A DNA stretch of 64,000 nucleotides from positions 3,668,142-3,732,141 of the forward strand of contig JAEVLN010000005.1 in the NCBI GenBank assembly GCA_018350325.1. Reading direction: 5' to 3'. The position numbers and the translations under genes were made by a program. Positions 1 through 10,413 of the stretch are shown piece by piece. Positions within the stretch are counted from its first letter, which is position 1, and every line of letters starts with the position of its first letter. This DNA is from Globodera rostochiensis (taxonomy: Eukaryota; Nematoda; Chromadorea; Rhabditida; Heteroderidae). A model generated the notes under the pieces. The model was not told where the DNA came from. It saw only the letters and a list, made by a program, of their open reading frames with translations, and ran no database searches.

Positions 1-409
1 GGTGACAATTTCCGGTCGTTTCTATTAGAGACCGGATGATCTGAGTAGTTGACAGGGCTAACATCCAAATTTACCCAGACTCTTTTCCCAGTGCCAACAA
101 TTTTTGGGGTGTGGGAGAAACATTTTAAAAGGGAGCGCCCATTTTCAGTGGTGAGAGCTGCACACGGATTCAATTACTTATATTCTTAAATATTAAATGA
201 CTTTCTCATCTTTCTGTTAGCGCATAAAGTCGGTCCAGAAAGTGTTCAGCCAACTTTGGGGGGGGGGGATGACATTAATTGGCAGGGCTGATACTTTTAG
301 GCTTAAGCCTATTTTTTCTGCAGCTTTGTTTTGACGAGTTATGCACGAAAAAACAACACGAATCGTCTCTTCAAGTCATAATGGCACGGCTCCATCGTTG
401 GCTGTGTAA
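1..409. other. No gene recognised
   Basis: AT-rich sequence with no supported coding exon. A G-tract lies near 259-268. The first 18 bases recur exactly at 28620-28637, so the window opens in a dispersed repeat. Confidence 0.5.
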
Positions 410-639
410 CAGGGATGGTCGGAATTCCGACTTCCGAAGTTCCGACTTCCGAAACTTTTTGAGCTCGGATTCCGAGTTCCGACTTCTGGAAATTTTTGAC
501 AATGCGGAATTCCGAGTTCCGACTTCCGAAATTTTGAGGAAAAAATCGCAACTTTTTTTCGGAAGTGTTACCCAAAATTTTTGCAAAATAAAATGACATT
601 GTGCCGATTTTGAACACAATGCCAAATTTCCCATCCCTG
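410..639. mobile_element. Small hAT-like MITE with TTCCGAC motif repeats
   Basis: The termini are CAGGGATGG and its complement CCATCCCTG. The 8 bases before the element (ctgtgtaa) and after it (atgtgtat) match at 6 of 8, consistent with a decayed 8-bp target duplication. The inside is packed with short GGAATTCCGACTTCC-like motifs. It has no coding capacity. The class call is inferred from terminus style and duplication length. Confidence 0.55.
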
Positions 640-649
640 ATGTGTATTT

Positions 650-792
650 TAGGCTTGCCACAAATTGGAAAATGATTTACATTATTATTTTCTGAGTGCC
701 TCAAAAGAATTTTATTATTTGCATTTATGGGCTAAATATTCAATTTTATTGCATTTAATAGCAATTAATTAGAGATCATTTGTCCTAAGAAG
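650..792 (+). promoter_or_regulatory. Orphan type II upstream block of the multi-HTH family
   Basis: This stretch resembles 985-1148, the sequence before the broken family copy at 1149. Shared parts are TTTTCTGAGTG, the AATTTTTATTA stretch and the AATTAATTAGAGAT stretch before a TCCTAAG. No family start codon follows, so it looks like a duplicated leader that lost its gene. Confidence 0.4.
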
Positions 793-984
793 ACGCGATT
801 GACAAAATTGACACATTTGGCCCACCGCGGATTGATATAGAGCACAGCAAAATTACATGGTTACCAATCTTACAAAACAAAAAGGGCCTCCCTTAACATT
901 GGGCAAAATTCGGGAATTTTATATATTGGTGAGTTCTCCAACCAAAAAAATGTTGTCACCATTTCCTCTAATTGTGATCAATAA

Positions 985-1148
985 TTTTAAGGTTGCCAGA
1001 AATTTGAAAAACATCGCCAGCTTTATGGATTTTCTGAGTGACTCCAAAGAATTTTTATTAATTGCATAAAAATCCACAATTTTTTTATTTGATTTCATTT
1101 ACAAAATATTCAGATAAATTGCAATTATTAGAGATAATTTATCTTAAC
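985..1148 (+). promoter_or_regulatory. Type II upstream block before a broken family copy
   Basis: The same leader type occurs before 43600, and its last ~50 bases resemble the sequence before 27231 and 30145: a TTTCATTTACAAAA stretch, then an AT-rich run ending in TTATC(C/T)TAA just before the ATG. It lacks the type I core. Confidence 0.45.
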
Positions 1149-1319
1149 ATGAATGAGTTTTGGATTTTAATTTTGGTCTCATTTTTTGCAACAAATTCAC
1201 TCGACAAAGCCGAATCCGTAAAATTGGATGAAAATCCATACAAAATAATTGATGAAATATTCGGAGAAGGCTGGCAAGTACACGTTTCCAATTTTTTATT
1301 TAGTCAAAAATTCAAATGA
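1149..1319 (+). pseudogene. Truncated multi-HTH family gene (signal peptide exon only)
   Basis: The ATG at 1149 opens a signal peptide (MNEFWILILVSFFATNS...) followed by the family's acidic region, here DENPYKIIDEIFGEGW. The reading frame then leaves the family sequence after GEGW and stops at 1319. No repeat region or helix-turn-helix unit follows. The break lies at GGCTGGCAAGTACACG, where intact copies continue with WWDKGEAED. It is either a truncated pseudogene or a first exon whose partners are lost; I favour the former. Confidence 0.7.
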
Positions 1320-1627
1320 GTGAAACCAGAAAGTCAAATTTTTTGTCGTTTATTAGAATTGGACCAAGCTTTCGGTTTCAAACGAAACTGATAAAATGTA
1401 AAACTTGAATATTTAAAATTTTGGTTAAGAAATCGAAGTCAATAAATTGCCGAAAACCTCCTACACCCATTAAAATACACACAATCTCCAATTACATTCC
1501 ACACAACAATATTCAGCAAAGTATGATTTTAAATTTATATGTCAGAAAATATTTAAATCTAAATGCCTAAATCGGTTTTTTTTAAAATCATTGACCATTC
1601 ATTTAAATACTCCCCGAATTTGAGTTC
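1320..1627. other. Intergenic, no gene seen
   Basis: AT-rich sequence between a broken family copy and the 3' end of the minus-strand gene. The part near 1590-1627 matches the downstream flank of other copies (a CATTCATTTAAATACTCCCC-like stretch). Confidence 0.4.
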
Positions 1628-2606
1628 TTAAATTTCCTGAACATTTTCCGTGGCATTTTCTTCCATAAAATGTCCATAGACAGAATTTTGATAAAATTGC
1701 TCTCGTTTAAATTGCCTTTTCCATCGAACCAAAGTGTTTTTTCCAATTTTCAACATTTTGGCAATATCTTTGTCAATACTTTTAGGATTTTGGTCCTTAA
1801 TTTCATAATAACATTTCATCATTTCCTTTTGTTCGCTTTGGGAGTATTTATGGTTTGGTTCTGTAAAAGTTTAATTAATATAAATAAATAATAAAATTGG
1901 GCTCGAAAAACTCACCGGTTTGGCCAAGTTTTCGTTTCCAATTGTAAATTGTTTTAAAACTGAGGCCCAATTCTTTTGCGACAGTTTCATCAATTTCGTG
2001 CTTATAAGAATTTTTGAATCCGTCCCGCGTTAACTCGGCTTTCATTTGATCAAATTTTTCAACCAAATTTTTACGTTCTTCTTTTTCATATAACACATTT
2101 CGACTTAGGCCAAATTCTTTTTTCCATTTATATATTTTTTTGCGATTGACTTTTAAATGTTTGGCAATTTTCTGATCAATTTGATTCCATTCTTTTTTTG
2201 AATATTTTTCTTTTTGCTTAAATTCGTCTTTTATTGCGTGGAATTTGTCGATAATTTTACGTTTTTCGTTTGAAGTAATTTCTTTGATTATTTCTTTCTC
2301 TTCTTTACTATTTTTGGTATTATCAGAGTGATCAGACTCTGTGAGAGGAGGATTCTGATCAGTTGAATTGGGTTCAATTTGTCCAATTTGGGTGTTCTGT
2401 CGGTCGATTTGGTGATGGAAATTTTGACCAAAGTTTGTTGGCGCCGGCGTTTTCAAATCTTCGGCGGCTTCACCTTTGTCCCACCAGCCTTCTCCGAATA
2501 TTTCTTCAAATGTTTTAAGCTCCAATTTTACTTTTACGGATTCGGCTTTTTCGAGTGAATTTGTTGCGAAGAATGCCACCAAAATTAAAATCCAAAATTC
2601 TTCCAT
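1628..2606 (-). CDS. Secreted multi-helix-turn-helix protein, copy 1 (A-B-D)
   Basis: Two exons, 2606-1916 and 1860-1628, join in phase 1 across a 55-bp intron (GTGAGT...TTTACAG) to give 307 aa. Residues 1-24 form a signal peptide with a WILILVAFFAT core. Residues 30-70 are the conserved acidic family region (EEIFGEGWWDKGEA). One IGQIEPNSTDQ repeat lies at about 74-84. Helix-turn-helix-like unit A spans about 115-168 (ends KIYKWKKEFGLS), unit B about 177-229 (ends TIYNWKRKLGQT) and unit D about 240-288 (NTLVRWKRQFKRE). The C-terminal tail stops at VQEI, short of the usual ENSNSGSI. Function is unknown to me. DNA binding after secretion is inferred from helix spacing and basic character. The start is the ATG matching all paralogues. 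Confidence 0.85.
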
Positions 2607-2920
2607 TTTGCGTGGGCAAAAAACCTCTGAATTTAGGAACGTTCATATTTTAAATTAATTTATTTTTAACGGAAAATTCGATATGGAGAAATTGTTAATA
2701 TTTTTGTGTTTAACGGTTCTGACAAAAATTTCTTAAAAATTAAAGAAAATATAATATTCAAATTTTTACAATATTAATAAATATTATTTTTATTGAAAGT
2801 AATAAATGACAGCCCACAAGGCATTCATCTTTAATAATAGCTCACTCGAATCAATATTGCCCTTTTGAACGGGGGCCAAATCAATATTCCTGACATCTCA
2901 AATATTTTCCTGCACATAAT
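2607..2920 (-). promoter_or_regulatory. Type I upstream block of copy 1
   Basis: It contains the core ATTGAAAGTAATAAATGACA (reading + strand, about 2795-2815) roughly 190 bp before the start codon, followed by GCCCACAA and, further out, TCAATATTCCTGACATCTCA. The same ordered blocks precede the intact copies at 6850, 11483, 13666, 23703, 36278 and 46575. Conservation outside coding sequence suggests a regulatory region, although recent duplication alone could also explain it. Confidence 0.55.
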
Positions 2921-3054
2921 AATATATTTCGCGGCTAGGATTTTTAGGCTTATACGGTGCTAGGTCGTTTCTTAAATTCCGCCACATATATTTTATAAAG
3001 TAGTTTTAAACATCATAACTTTATTCACACCGCAATTCGGATGTCGCGTTTTTT

Positions 3055-3669
3055 GTGATTTTTAACGGTTCCGCGGTTCCGGTTCCAAAGCGGTTCAGAA
3101 TTTTGGCGGTTTCGGGAACCGGTTCCGAAGCGGTTCGAAGTTCTTCGCGTTTCCGGTTCAAAAGCGGTTCCGGATTTTAACGGTTTCGCGGTTCCGGTTC
3201 CAAATCGGTTCAGAATTTTGGCGGTTCCGGGAACCGGTTCCGAAGCGGTTCGAAGTTCTTCGCGTTTCCTGTTCTAAAGCGGTTCCGGATTTTAACGGTT
3301 CCGCGGTTCCGGTTCCAAAGCGGTTCAGAATTTTGGCGGTTCCGGGAACCGGTTCCGAAGCGGTTCGAAGTTCTTCGCGTTTCCTGTTCTAAAGCGGTTC
3401 CGGATTTTACCGTTCCGGTTCCAAAGCGGTTCCGGATTTTAACGGTTTCGCGGTTCCGGTTCCAACGAGGTCTTCACGGTTCCGGTTCCAAAGCGGTTCC
3501 GGATTTTAACGGTTCTGCGGTTCCGGTTCCAAAAAGGTTCTGGATTTTGGCGGTTCAGGAAACCGGTTCCGAAGCGGTTCTAAGCTCTTCATGGTTCCTA
3601 TCCAATGCGGTTCCGTATTTTGACGGTTCCGGTTCCAAAGCGGTTCCGGTTTTTAACGGTTCCGCGGTT
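3055..3669. repeat. CGGTTCC motif array
   Basis: Dense degenerate repetition of GCGGTTCCGGTTCCAAAG, with inverted GGGAACCGGTTCC parts. It resembles the interior of the hAT-like element at 17177-18060, but the CAGTGTTTTCCCGG terminus is not present here. The right edge abuts the integrase relic at 3670. Probably a truncated element of that family. Confidence 0.6.
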
Positions 3670-4260
3670 GAAGGTTTTAAGTACATACTGACAATCACGG
3701 ATGCATTTTCGAAATGATTGACTGTAGTACCAATGGTGAACCAAACAGCAGATACGGTTTCGAAATCTTTTGTAAATCAATTTATGACTAAATTCGGGTC
3801 ACCAAAATACGTCATTTCGGATAATGGAAAACAATTTGTTTCAAAAATTTTTGAGGGAATGGCCTAAATCTACTGTTTTAAGCACCGTAGGACTTCAACT
3901 TACCGTCCACAGGCCAATGACGCTGTGGAAAGGTTGAATAAAGTCGTGGCGGACATTTCAATTACACAAACAGTAAAGGGACTGATTGGACCGATTTTCT
4001 TCAATTAGTAGCTTTTGCATATAACACAAGCGTCCACGCGTCCACAGGACAAACACCATTTTTATTCTATTTTTACACGACCCGATAATGCCAATTGATT
4101 TAAGATTAGAAAGGGAGGATACAACAATAACCGGAGAAACGGAGTTCGGAATAGTTCAAAAGAGCTTGTGAGCATTACGAAAGCGTAAAAACTGCAATGT
4201 AAAAGGCGCAGGAAAGACAAAAAGCGAGCGCCGATCAGGGCAGAAAGGCACGCGAAAGAT
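3670..4260 (+). pseudogene. Decayed LTR-retrotransposon integrase core (Ty3-like)
   Basis: Conceptual translation shows an rve-type integrase core with the first acidic residue in LTITDAFSK, the second in ISDNGKQF, and the ERLN context of the catalytic glutamate after a STYRPQ motif. At least two in-frame stops (after FSK and after FEGMA) and a later frame change to the AFAYNTSVH region break it. No reverse transcriptase, protease or clear LTRs are seen nearby. Assignment to Ty3 rather than BEL/Pao rests on the TSVHASTGQTPF-type segment and is moderate. Confidence 0.7.
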
Positions 4261-5650
4261 AGGTGCTTCTCGTTTAATACCCTTCTGCTGATAATTATCC
4301 ATAATCATACATAATCAAAAAAAAAAAATTCCAAAAATTCACAAAATTAAAACAAAATTGTGTTGTGGCTTTATGTGATAACGCTTTTAATTATTCCTAT
4401 TTTTCACATATTTTGGACAAAAACAGCATGGAACCACGGAACAATCGACAACAACAATGTGATGGTAGGATACGGGAAATGAAAAAAAAATAAAAAAAGC
4501 GCAAACCAATTGTTAGGAGTTAACGATTAGTAAAATTTTTTTTTGAGATAAAACTCTGAACTGCCAATTAACAAATAACCATTACTCATTACTCGAATTT
4601 TTTTTAAATTTGAAAACTGACACCCGAAAGACGAAGACACCCAAAGAACGGAGAAGGATAAAGCACTCTGAAGATCGGTACAAATGACATTTTACCCCAT
4701 GCCCGCTCACACCAAATTAAAATAACCAAACGAGCAAATAATTCGGAGAGGCTGGACGCCATCAATTTTAAAAGAGAAAATCGGCAATGGCAGTCGCCTC
4801 ATAACCAAATTGCTTGAATGGGCACAACCATTTCTAAATGAAAACGTTGGAGGGCCAACGTTCAGTGAGCACGGGGTATATGTGATATGTACAATTGAAG
4901 ACTGAAGAAGAAAGTAGGGAATAACGACGGATTAGACTCTCGAGGAAGGAACATCGCACACAGACATCATCGCAGGCTGCCATCGCCCATTTTTCCCACA
5001 CATTGTTTTGCCCTTCCCCTCGAGAGAGATCGCCCCCTCCGGCGATGATAAATTGCCGAGAAACCCAACTGAGGGGGCTCAGTCGATGCCCTGCCTTTTG
5101 CCCCCAAAGGCATGGTTACGGTGGTGATGGGAAGGACGACTCTCAATCTTCGTACTGTGCATTTGGAACATTCGGATGTTGACTCTTTTGGACAATAAAC
5201 ATTTTGGTGATCGGAGACGGAATCAGGGAAACAAGGGATTATTCGGGAGGAGTCCTCATACCAACCGGATCTCCGGGAAGGATACTTCCTCCTGCCCCCC
5301 CCCCCCCCCCCCCATGAACCCCGGAAGTCGGACCCCACGGAAGAAAGGACCCTTTCCCAAAAGCCCCTTTTACATTTACTTTGTGAAATGGCCGCTAGTT
5401 GGGTCCGCAAGAGCGTTGTAGGGGAAATTTGTGACGGCTTTCTTCGCAGTGTCATTGGGAAAGGTCAAATGTTGCGAATTGCGTTATTTTTTAAAAATTC
5501 AAAATGCGCTAGTAATTTTGTTTAGTACCTAAAAATAACATCCCTAATTATCAATAAATCATTTAAATTTGAATGCAATGTAAAAGTTATTTTCAATACA
5601 ATTTATATGTCAAAAAATCATTAAATGCTAAATGGGTTTTTCCAAATCAT
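4261..5650. other. No supported gene
   Basis: No exon structure or recognised domain. A long minus-strand open frame (4967-5455) crosses the C-tract at 5297-5313 and has low-complexity content, so I do not call it. This may be further decayed retroelement sequence beyond the integrase relic. Confidence 0.4.
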
Positions 5651-5661
5651 TGACCATTCAT

Positions 5662-6850
5662 TCAAATACTCTCCGAATTCGAGTTTTCAATTTCTTGAAC
5701 ATTTGCCGCGGCATTTTCTTCCACAGAATGTCCATCGACAGAATTTGGATGCAATTGCTGTTGTTTAAATTGCTTTTTCCATTTATACAAAGTAACTCTT
5801 CCAATTTTCAACATTTTGGCAATTTTCTCATCACTAATTTTAGTATTTTGGTCTTTAATTTCATAATAACGTTTTATCAATTCTTTTTCTTTCTCAAAGC
5901 TATGCATTTTTCGAGTTAGGCCAAATGCTTTTTTCCAATGGTTTATTGTGACAACATTTACACCAAATCTTTCAGCGACTTCTTTGTCAATTTCTTTGCA
6001 TGATTTTTTGTCCTCACCGGAACGCTCATTTTTTATTTTCATTAACATTTTTACAATTTTAAGCTTTTTATCGTCCGAGTAAGTTGGCCCTAAAGAAGCA
6101 AAAAAGTTCGAAAATGTGAGTTTTATGTTTGAATTAAATAATAAAAAAAATTAATAAATTTAGCTCTAAAAACTCACTGGTGTGGCCAAGTTCACTTTTC
6201 CACCTGTAAATTGTTCCAAAATTGAGGCCCAATTCTTTTGCGACAGTTTCATCTAATTCGTGATGATAAGAGTTTTTGAATCCGTCCCGCGTTAACTCGG
6301 CTTTCATTTGATAAAATTTCTCTACCAAATTTTTTCGCTCATTTTTTTTCTTCACAAAGTTATGCATTTTTCGACTTAGGCCTAATTCTTTTTTCCATTT
6401 ATATATTTTTTTGCGATTGACTTTTAAATGTTTAGCAATTTTATCCTCAATTTGATTCCATTCTTTTTTTGAATATTTTCCTTTTTGCTTAAATTCATCT
6501 TTCATTGCAAGGAATTCGTCGATAATTATACGTTTTCGCTCATCTTTATGAGCAGACCCTGTGAGAGGAGGATTCTGATCAGTTGAATTGGGTTCAATTT
6601 GTCCAAGCTGATCAGTTGAATTGGGTTCAATTTGTCCAATTTGGGTGTTTTGTCGGTCGATTTGGTGATGGACATTTTGTCCAAAGTTTGTTGGCGGCGG
6701 CATTTTCAAATCTTCGGCTTCACCATTGTCCCACCAGCCTTCTCCGAATATCTCATCAAATGTTTTGAGCTCCAATTTTACGGATTCGGTTTTGTCGAGT
6801 AAATTTGTTGCAAAAAATGCCACCAAAATTAAAATCCAAAACTCTTCCAT
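5662..6850 (-). CDS. Secreted multi-helix-turn-helix protein, copy 2 (A-B-C-D)
   Basis: Exons 6850-6178 and 6089-5662 join in phase 1 across an 88-bp intron, giving 366 aa. A signal peptide (WILILVAFFATNLL) is followed by the acidic region with DNGEAED, two tandem IEPNSTDQ repeats, units A (ends KKIYKWKKELGLS) and B (ends GTIYRWKSELGHT), and then a second exon carrying unit C (VVTINHWKKAFGLT) joined directly to unit D (VTLYKWKKQFKQQ). Other C-containing copies place a B unit and an intron between C and D. Here the C-to-D junction MHSFEKEKELIKRYYEIK looks like an internal deletion that fused two exons in frame. A type I upstream block precedes it. Confidence 0.85.
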
Positions 6851-7120
6851 TTTATTTGGGCTTAAAAACCTTTGAATTAAAGAACGTTCATTTTCAAATT
6901 AATTTATTTTTAACGAAATTTGTCTCTCATTTATTTAAAAAATATTAAATATTCACAATTATTACAAATATTAATAAATATTATTTAGCTTTGATAAAAA
7001 AATGATTGAAGTAATAAATGACAGCCCACAATTGAATGGGCATTCACATAAATCATAATAATATGGCTTAAATCTTTTTTAACCGGGACCAAATCAATAT
7101 TACTGACATCTCAAATATTT
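6851..7120 (-). promoter_or_regulatory. Type I upstream block of copy 2
   Basis: Core GAAGTAATAAATGACAGCCC near 7013-7032 (+ strand reading), then AATGGGCATTCACATAAATC and ATTACTGACATCTCAAATA further from the gene, in the same order as before the other type I copies. Confidence 0.55.
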
Positions 7121-7655
7121 TATTCAAGCTTTTAACTAAATTAATACTCATGACATTTAAACTGAATGATCAAATGGATTAAACAGAATGATCAAATCAT
7201 CATTAAACTGATGTTAACTAAGGATTACTGAATTGAATATGTGTGAATTTTTATTTAATTTTATTAAAAATATAAACAAAAAATTCTGACAAACTAACAC
7301 CCCCCTAATTTTGGGACTTTTTAGGTCATAGTCATTAGGCTTAACAAATCCTTATTTTTGGGCTGGTACTTAAGACCAATGTTGAATGCCTGCCGTCCGG
7401 CTCAACTTTCTCCCAGAAAACGTGCAATTGCACAACAACGTCCGTCAGTTTTCTTTCGGAGGTAGACCAATTAGGGACCAGAAAACATAAATTATTTGGA
7501 CACTTCTACAGCCAGTACTTTATGGTGGTAAATGAACTATAGGTAATTCCAACACATTCTTTTCATTTTATCAACAGTTTCAGTATAGTATAAAAAAATA
7601 TTGAACAATTTAAAAAGTGAAATAATGGCTGGCTATCCTAATTAATAAAAAAAAA
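7121..7655. other. Intergenic, no gene seen
   Basis: AT-rich sequence without coding signal. It separates the copy 2 upstream block from a degenerate family relic. Confidence 0.35.
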
Positions 7656-7659
7656 AGCT

Positions 7660-8660
7660 TGTAACTGTTTTCGCGACAGTTTCATCAATTTGATTTGAAT
7701 AAGAGTTTTTGAGTCCGTCCCGCGTTAACTCGGCTTTTCACTGATCAAATTTCTCTACCAAATTTTTTCGCTCATTTTTTGTCTTTTTTTGACTTAGGCC
7801 AAATTCTTTTTTCCATTTATATATTTTTTTGCAATTGACTTTTAAATGTTTAGCAATTTTCTCATCAATTTGATTCCATTTTGTTGAATATATTCCTTTT
7901 TGCTTAAATTTGTTTCTCATTGTGTGAATTTGTCGATAATTTAACATTTTCGCTCATCTTCAGCAACAGAGTGATAAGTAGGGTGGTAAATTATATGCAC
8001 ATGCATATTTTTTTCCTGAACTGGTAACAGCCTGAAACGCACGAAAAACATGTTTTCAACTTGGTTTGAAGCTTCTAGAACGCATTTCCATGTGCATATT
8101 TTTGCATATTTCGCGATTTATGTGCATATTTGTGCATATTTCGCTATTTATGTGCATATTTTTTTCATTTTATGTGCATATTTCGGCATTTTGCAAAAAA
8201 TTAGTGATCTTGGCAAGAAAAATTTGATTTTTTCATTTTTCTTAAGAAATTTTTTGAAAGCGCAAAATAATCACAAAAGTTCAAAAAAGTCGCCAAAAAT
8301 GCCAAAATAGTCACAAAAGTTCAAAAAAGTCGCCAAAAATGCCAAAATAGTCACAAAAGTTCAAAAAAGTCGCCAAATGCCAAAATAGTCACAAAAGTTC
8401 AAAAAAATCGCCAAAACACTTGAAGTTAAGGAAATGTATCTCATCAGCAATTTTAACCAATGTTGAATGAATTTGAAGAATTTTGGGGAGATTTTATATT
8501 GAATTAGAAAAATTTATGTGCATATTTTTTCATTTTTATGTGCATATTTTGCAATTTTTGTGCATATTTTATGCGCATATTTCAAGATTTTATGTGCATA
8601 TTTTTGGTCACCCTAGTGATAAGACTCTGTGCGAGGAGGATTCTGATCAGTTTAAGTGGG
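7660..8660 (-). pseudogene. Multi-HTH family relic split by a transposon
   Basis: Minus-strand remnants of unit A (NCKKIYKWKKEFGLS) and part of unit B lie at 7660-7970. A short piece of the IEPNSTDQ-repeat/ESDHS region lies at 8616-8660. Between them is an inserted element (7979-8615) flanked by GTGATAAG on both sides. The frame of unit B is broken after EKFDQ, the D exon is absent, and the signal peptide and acidic region are lost beyond 8660, where another repeat begins. Confidence 0.75.
7979..8615. mobile_element. hAT-like MITE with TGTGCATATTT motifs, inserted in a family gene
   Basis: The termini are TAGGGTG, then a 7-bp spacer, then ATATGCACAT, in mirror-image form at both ends. The target duplication GTGATAAG is exact (7971-7978 and 8616-8623). 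Subterminal parts repeat TGTGCATATTT on both sides; the centre has a ~40-bp tandem repeat (TCACAAAAGTTCAAAAAAGT, ~4 copies, 8265-8410). No coding capacity. The 8-bp duplication and TAGGG terminus fit non-autonomous hAT elements. Confidence 0.8.
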
Positions 8661-9185
8661 AGTCCGAGTGCCGAATTGAACAAAAAAATGTCCGAGTGCC
8701 GAATAGAACAAATTTAAGCCAAAGGTCGAATAAAACAGGGAAGGTCCCAGTGCCAAACTTCATAAATTAACTTTTTCTGATACATTTGAACAAGCATTTT
8801 TTAATCTAAAAAATATGTAAATGAGCAGATAAATTTTATGTGATCACAAAAAAATGTTTCGTCAGTGGTTCCTTCCTGTGGTTCCTCTTATGGTTTTTAG
8901 AGCACGGACCAATCGAGATTCTCGATCGGTCCTAAAGTTCGGGCTCTAGTTTTTATACCTGATCAACGCTTCGGTAACCAGGTCAACATTCGGCTCCGCC
9001 TCAGGGTGGCTTAGGTCTAAGCCTAACGAACCCCAAGTTTTTTGCAGTGAAAAATTCGACACTCGGTCCGTTTTGTTCTATTCAACACTCAACCTTCGGC
9101 ACTCGGATATTTTTTGTTTTATTTGGCACTCGGATATTTTTTGCACTATTCGGTACTCGGACCTATCGGCACTCGGATCGAAAGC
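8661..9185. repeat. Inverted CCGAGTGCCGAAT repeats
   Basis: TCCGAGTGCCGAAT occurs twice near 8670-8705, and its inverse CGGCACTCGG/TTTGGCACTCGG occurs several times near 9090-9180. The two sides face each other around ~350 bp. No terminal repeat or target duplication was found, so element class is undetermined. A 26-bp near-palindrome, GGACCAATCGAG/CTCGATCGGTCC, lies near 8906-8932. Confidence 0.45.
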
Positions 9186-9211
9186 GTTAGGCTTAGGCGT
9201 AAGCCACCCTG
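9002..9211. repeat. Possible MITE with CAGGGTGGCTTA ends
   Basis: CAGGGTGGCTTA at 9002 and TAAGCCACCCTG ending at 9211 form a 12-bp inverted pair. Palindromic AGGCCTAAGCCTAA motifs lie inside and just beyond. Flanking 8-mers do not match, so insertion is not shown. Confidence 0.4.
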
Positions 9212-9261
9212 GCTTGGGGTTCGTTAGGTTTAGGCCTAAGCCTAATGAACCCTAAGTCTCT

Positions 9262-10249
9262 CTACCTCTTCCCCTGTTATTCTATTCGGCTTTGGTGTTA
9301 CTGTACTTCCGGATGGTCGCGCTTTCGAGCGCAACGGCTGACGGTCTGTCTATCCAGAGGACGGAGGCTATGCCTTTGGCGGAATGATCAATTGGCCATT
9401 AAACTTTGCTTCATCACCAATATTTGAGTCCCAAGTCGAGAATAGCTTTCGTCTCAACTCCAAGCACCTTAACTTGGCCGACCATCCCAAATCCGTTATT
9501 CTAATCTTTGTTTGGCTGTTCTCGCTGTGCGTGATTTCTTCGCCAAGGAATAATTAGAGGTAACAGGAATTTCAAATTTAATGGGACGGGAATCCCGAAC
9601 GGGATTCCTGTGTTTTCGCTGCGCCGCTGCGAAAAATTTACAGTTTCTGAAAATTGATATAAAACTTTGCCTAAAATTTTGCCAAATCAACCGGTTTATC
9701 ATTTAAATTTCCTGTTCCAAATCGTATCGGCGCTTAACTCCCCCACGGGGGAGATTTATGAAAACACCGGGACTGGGATCCCGACCTGAACCGGTAAAGA
9801 AATTCCTAGTTGTGCTTTGTGGGAGTGCTGGTCCCGATCGTATTTCTAGTGTTCGGCCACTCAAATTACAACATCCACAAGCTTTGGGCTTACATACGCC
9901 GCGCCAGGGTTGTGCTCTGTTCAGTTCTTATTTCTAATTGATAAGAATTTCATATCATTTTGGGCACCAGAATTTAAAACGTGCGCGCCCAAATGAACGA
10001 CTCCCGTATGGGTAATTTGGCATAATGATTGTAAAAATATTTGAATTGGCAACGAATTTCGATACTGAACAAATCTTTTGGTTATAAAAAAAGGTTGAAA
10101 TTGTTTAAAAGTTAATAAATAATAAAAAAGCAGCGTTCTGCTTCAAATAAATCCGAAGAAATCGAAAGAAGTCGTAACAAATTAGAGGGGTTTTCAATTC
10201 ATTTACCATTCATTCAAATAATCCCCGAATTTATATTCATCCTAATTAT
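9262..10249. other. No supported gene
   Basis: No exon or domain recognised. A GGGACGGGAATCCCG-type motif near 9581-9607 belongs to the dispersed CCCGATCCCG repeats. Confidence 0.4.
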
Positions 10250-10400
10250 TTCTTTTCAAACCCCGAAGTTAAGAAAATAGTTGGTGGTGAGAAATATTGA
10301 TAGTAGATTCTACACAACAACTTGCTTTATGCTAAAATAAATGTTTATGTGAACAAAGACCCAATTTGGGCCAATTTTCGGACACAGAGAAAAGATTGGA
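10250..10400 (-). other. Conserved downstream flank of family copy 3
   Basis: On the minus strand this carries CATAAACATTTATTTTAGCA, a GTTGTGTAGAATCTACTATC stretch and GAGAAAATAGTTGG-like pieces. They recur downstream of copies at 28419, 31186 and 43865. It is a shared 3' flank, possibly including 3' UTR or polyadenylation signals. Confidence 0.45.
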
Positions 10401-10413
10401 ATTGACCATTCAT

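Noticed and set aside
4967..5455. 162-aa minus-strand open frame
   Set aside because: It crosses a C-tract, has no domain or signal, and its upstream and downstream contexts look like decayed repeat.
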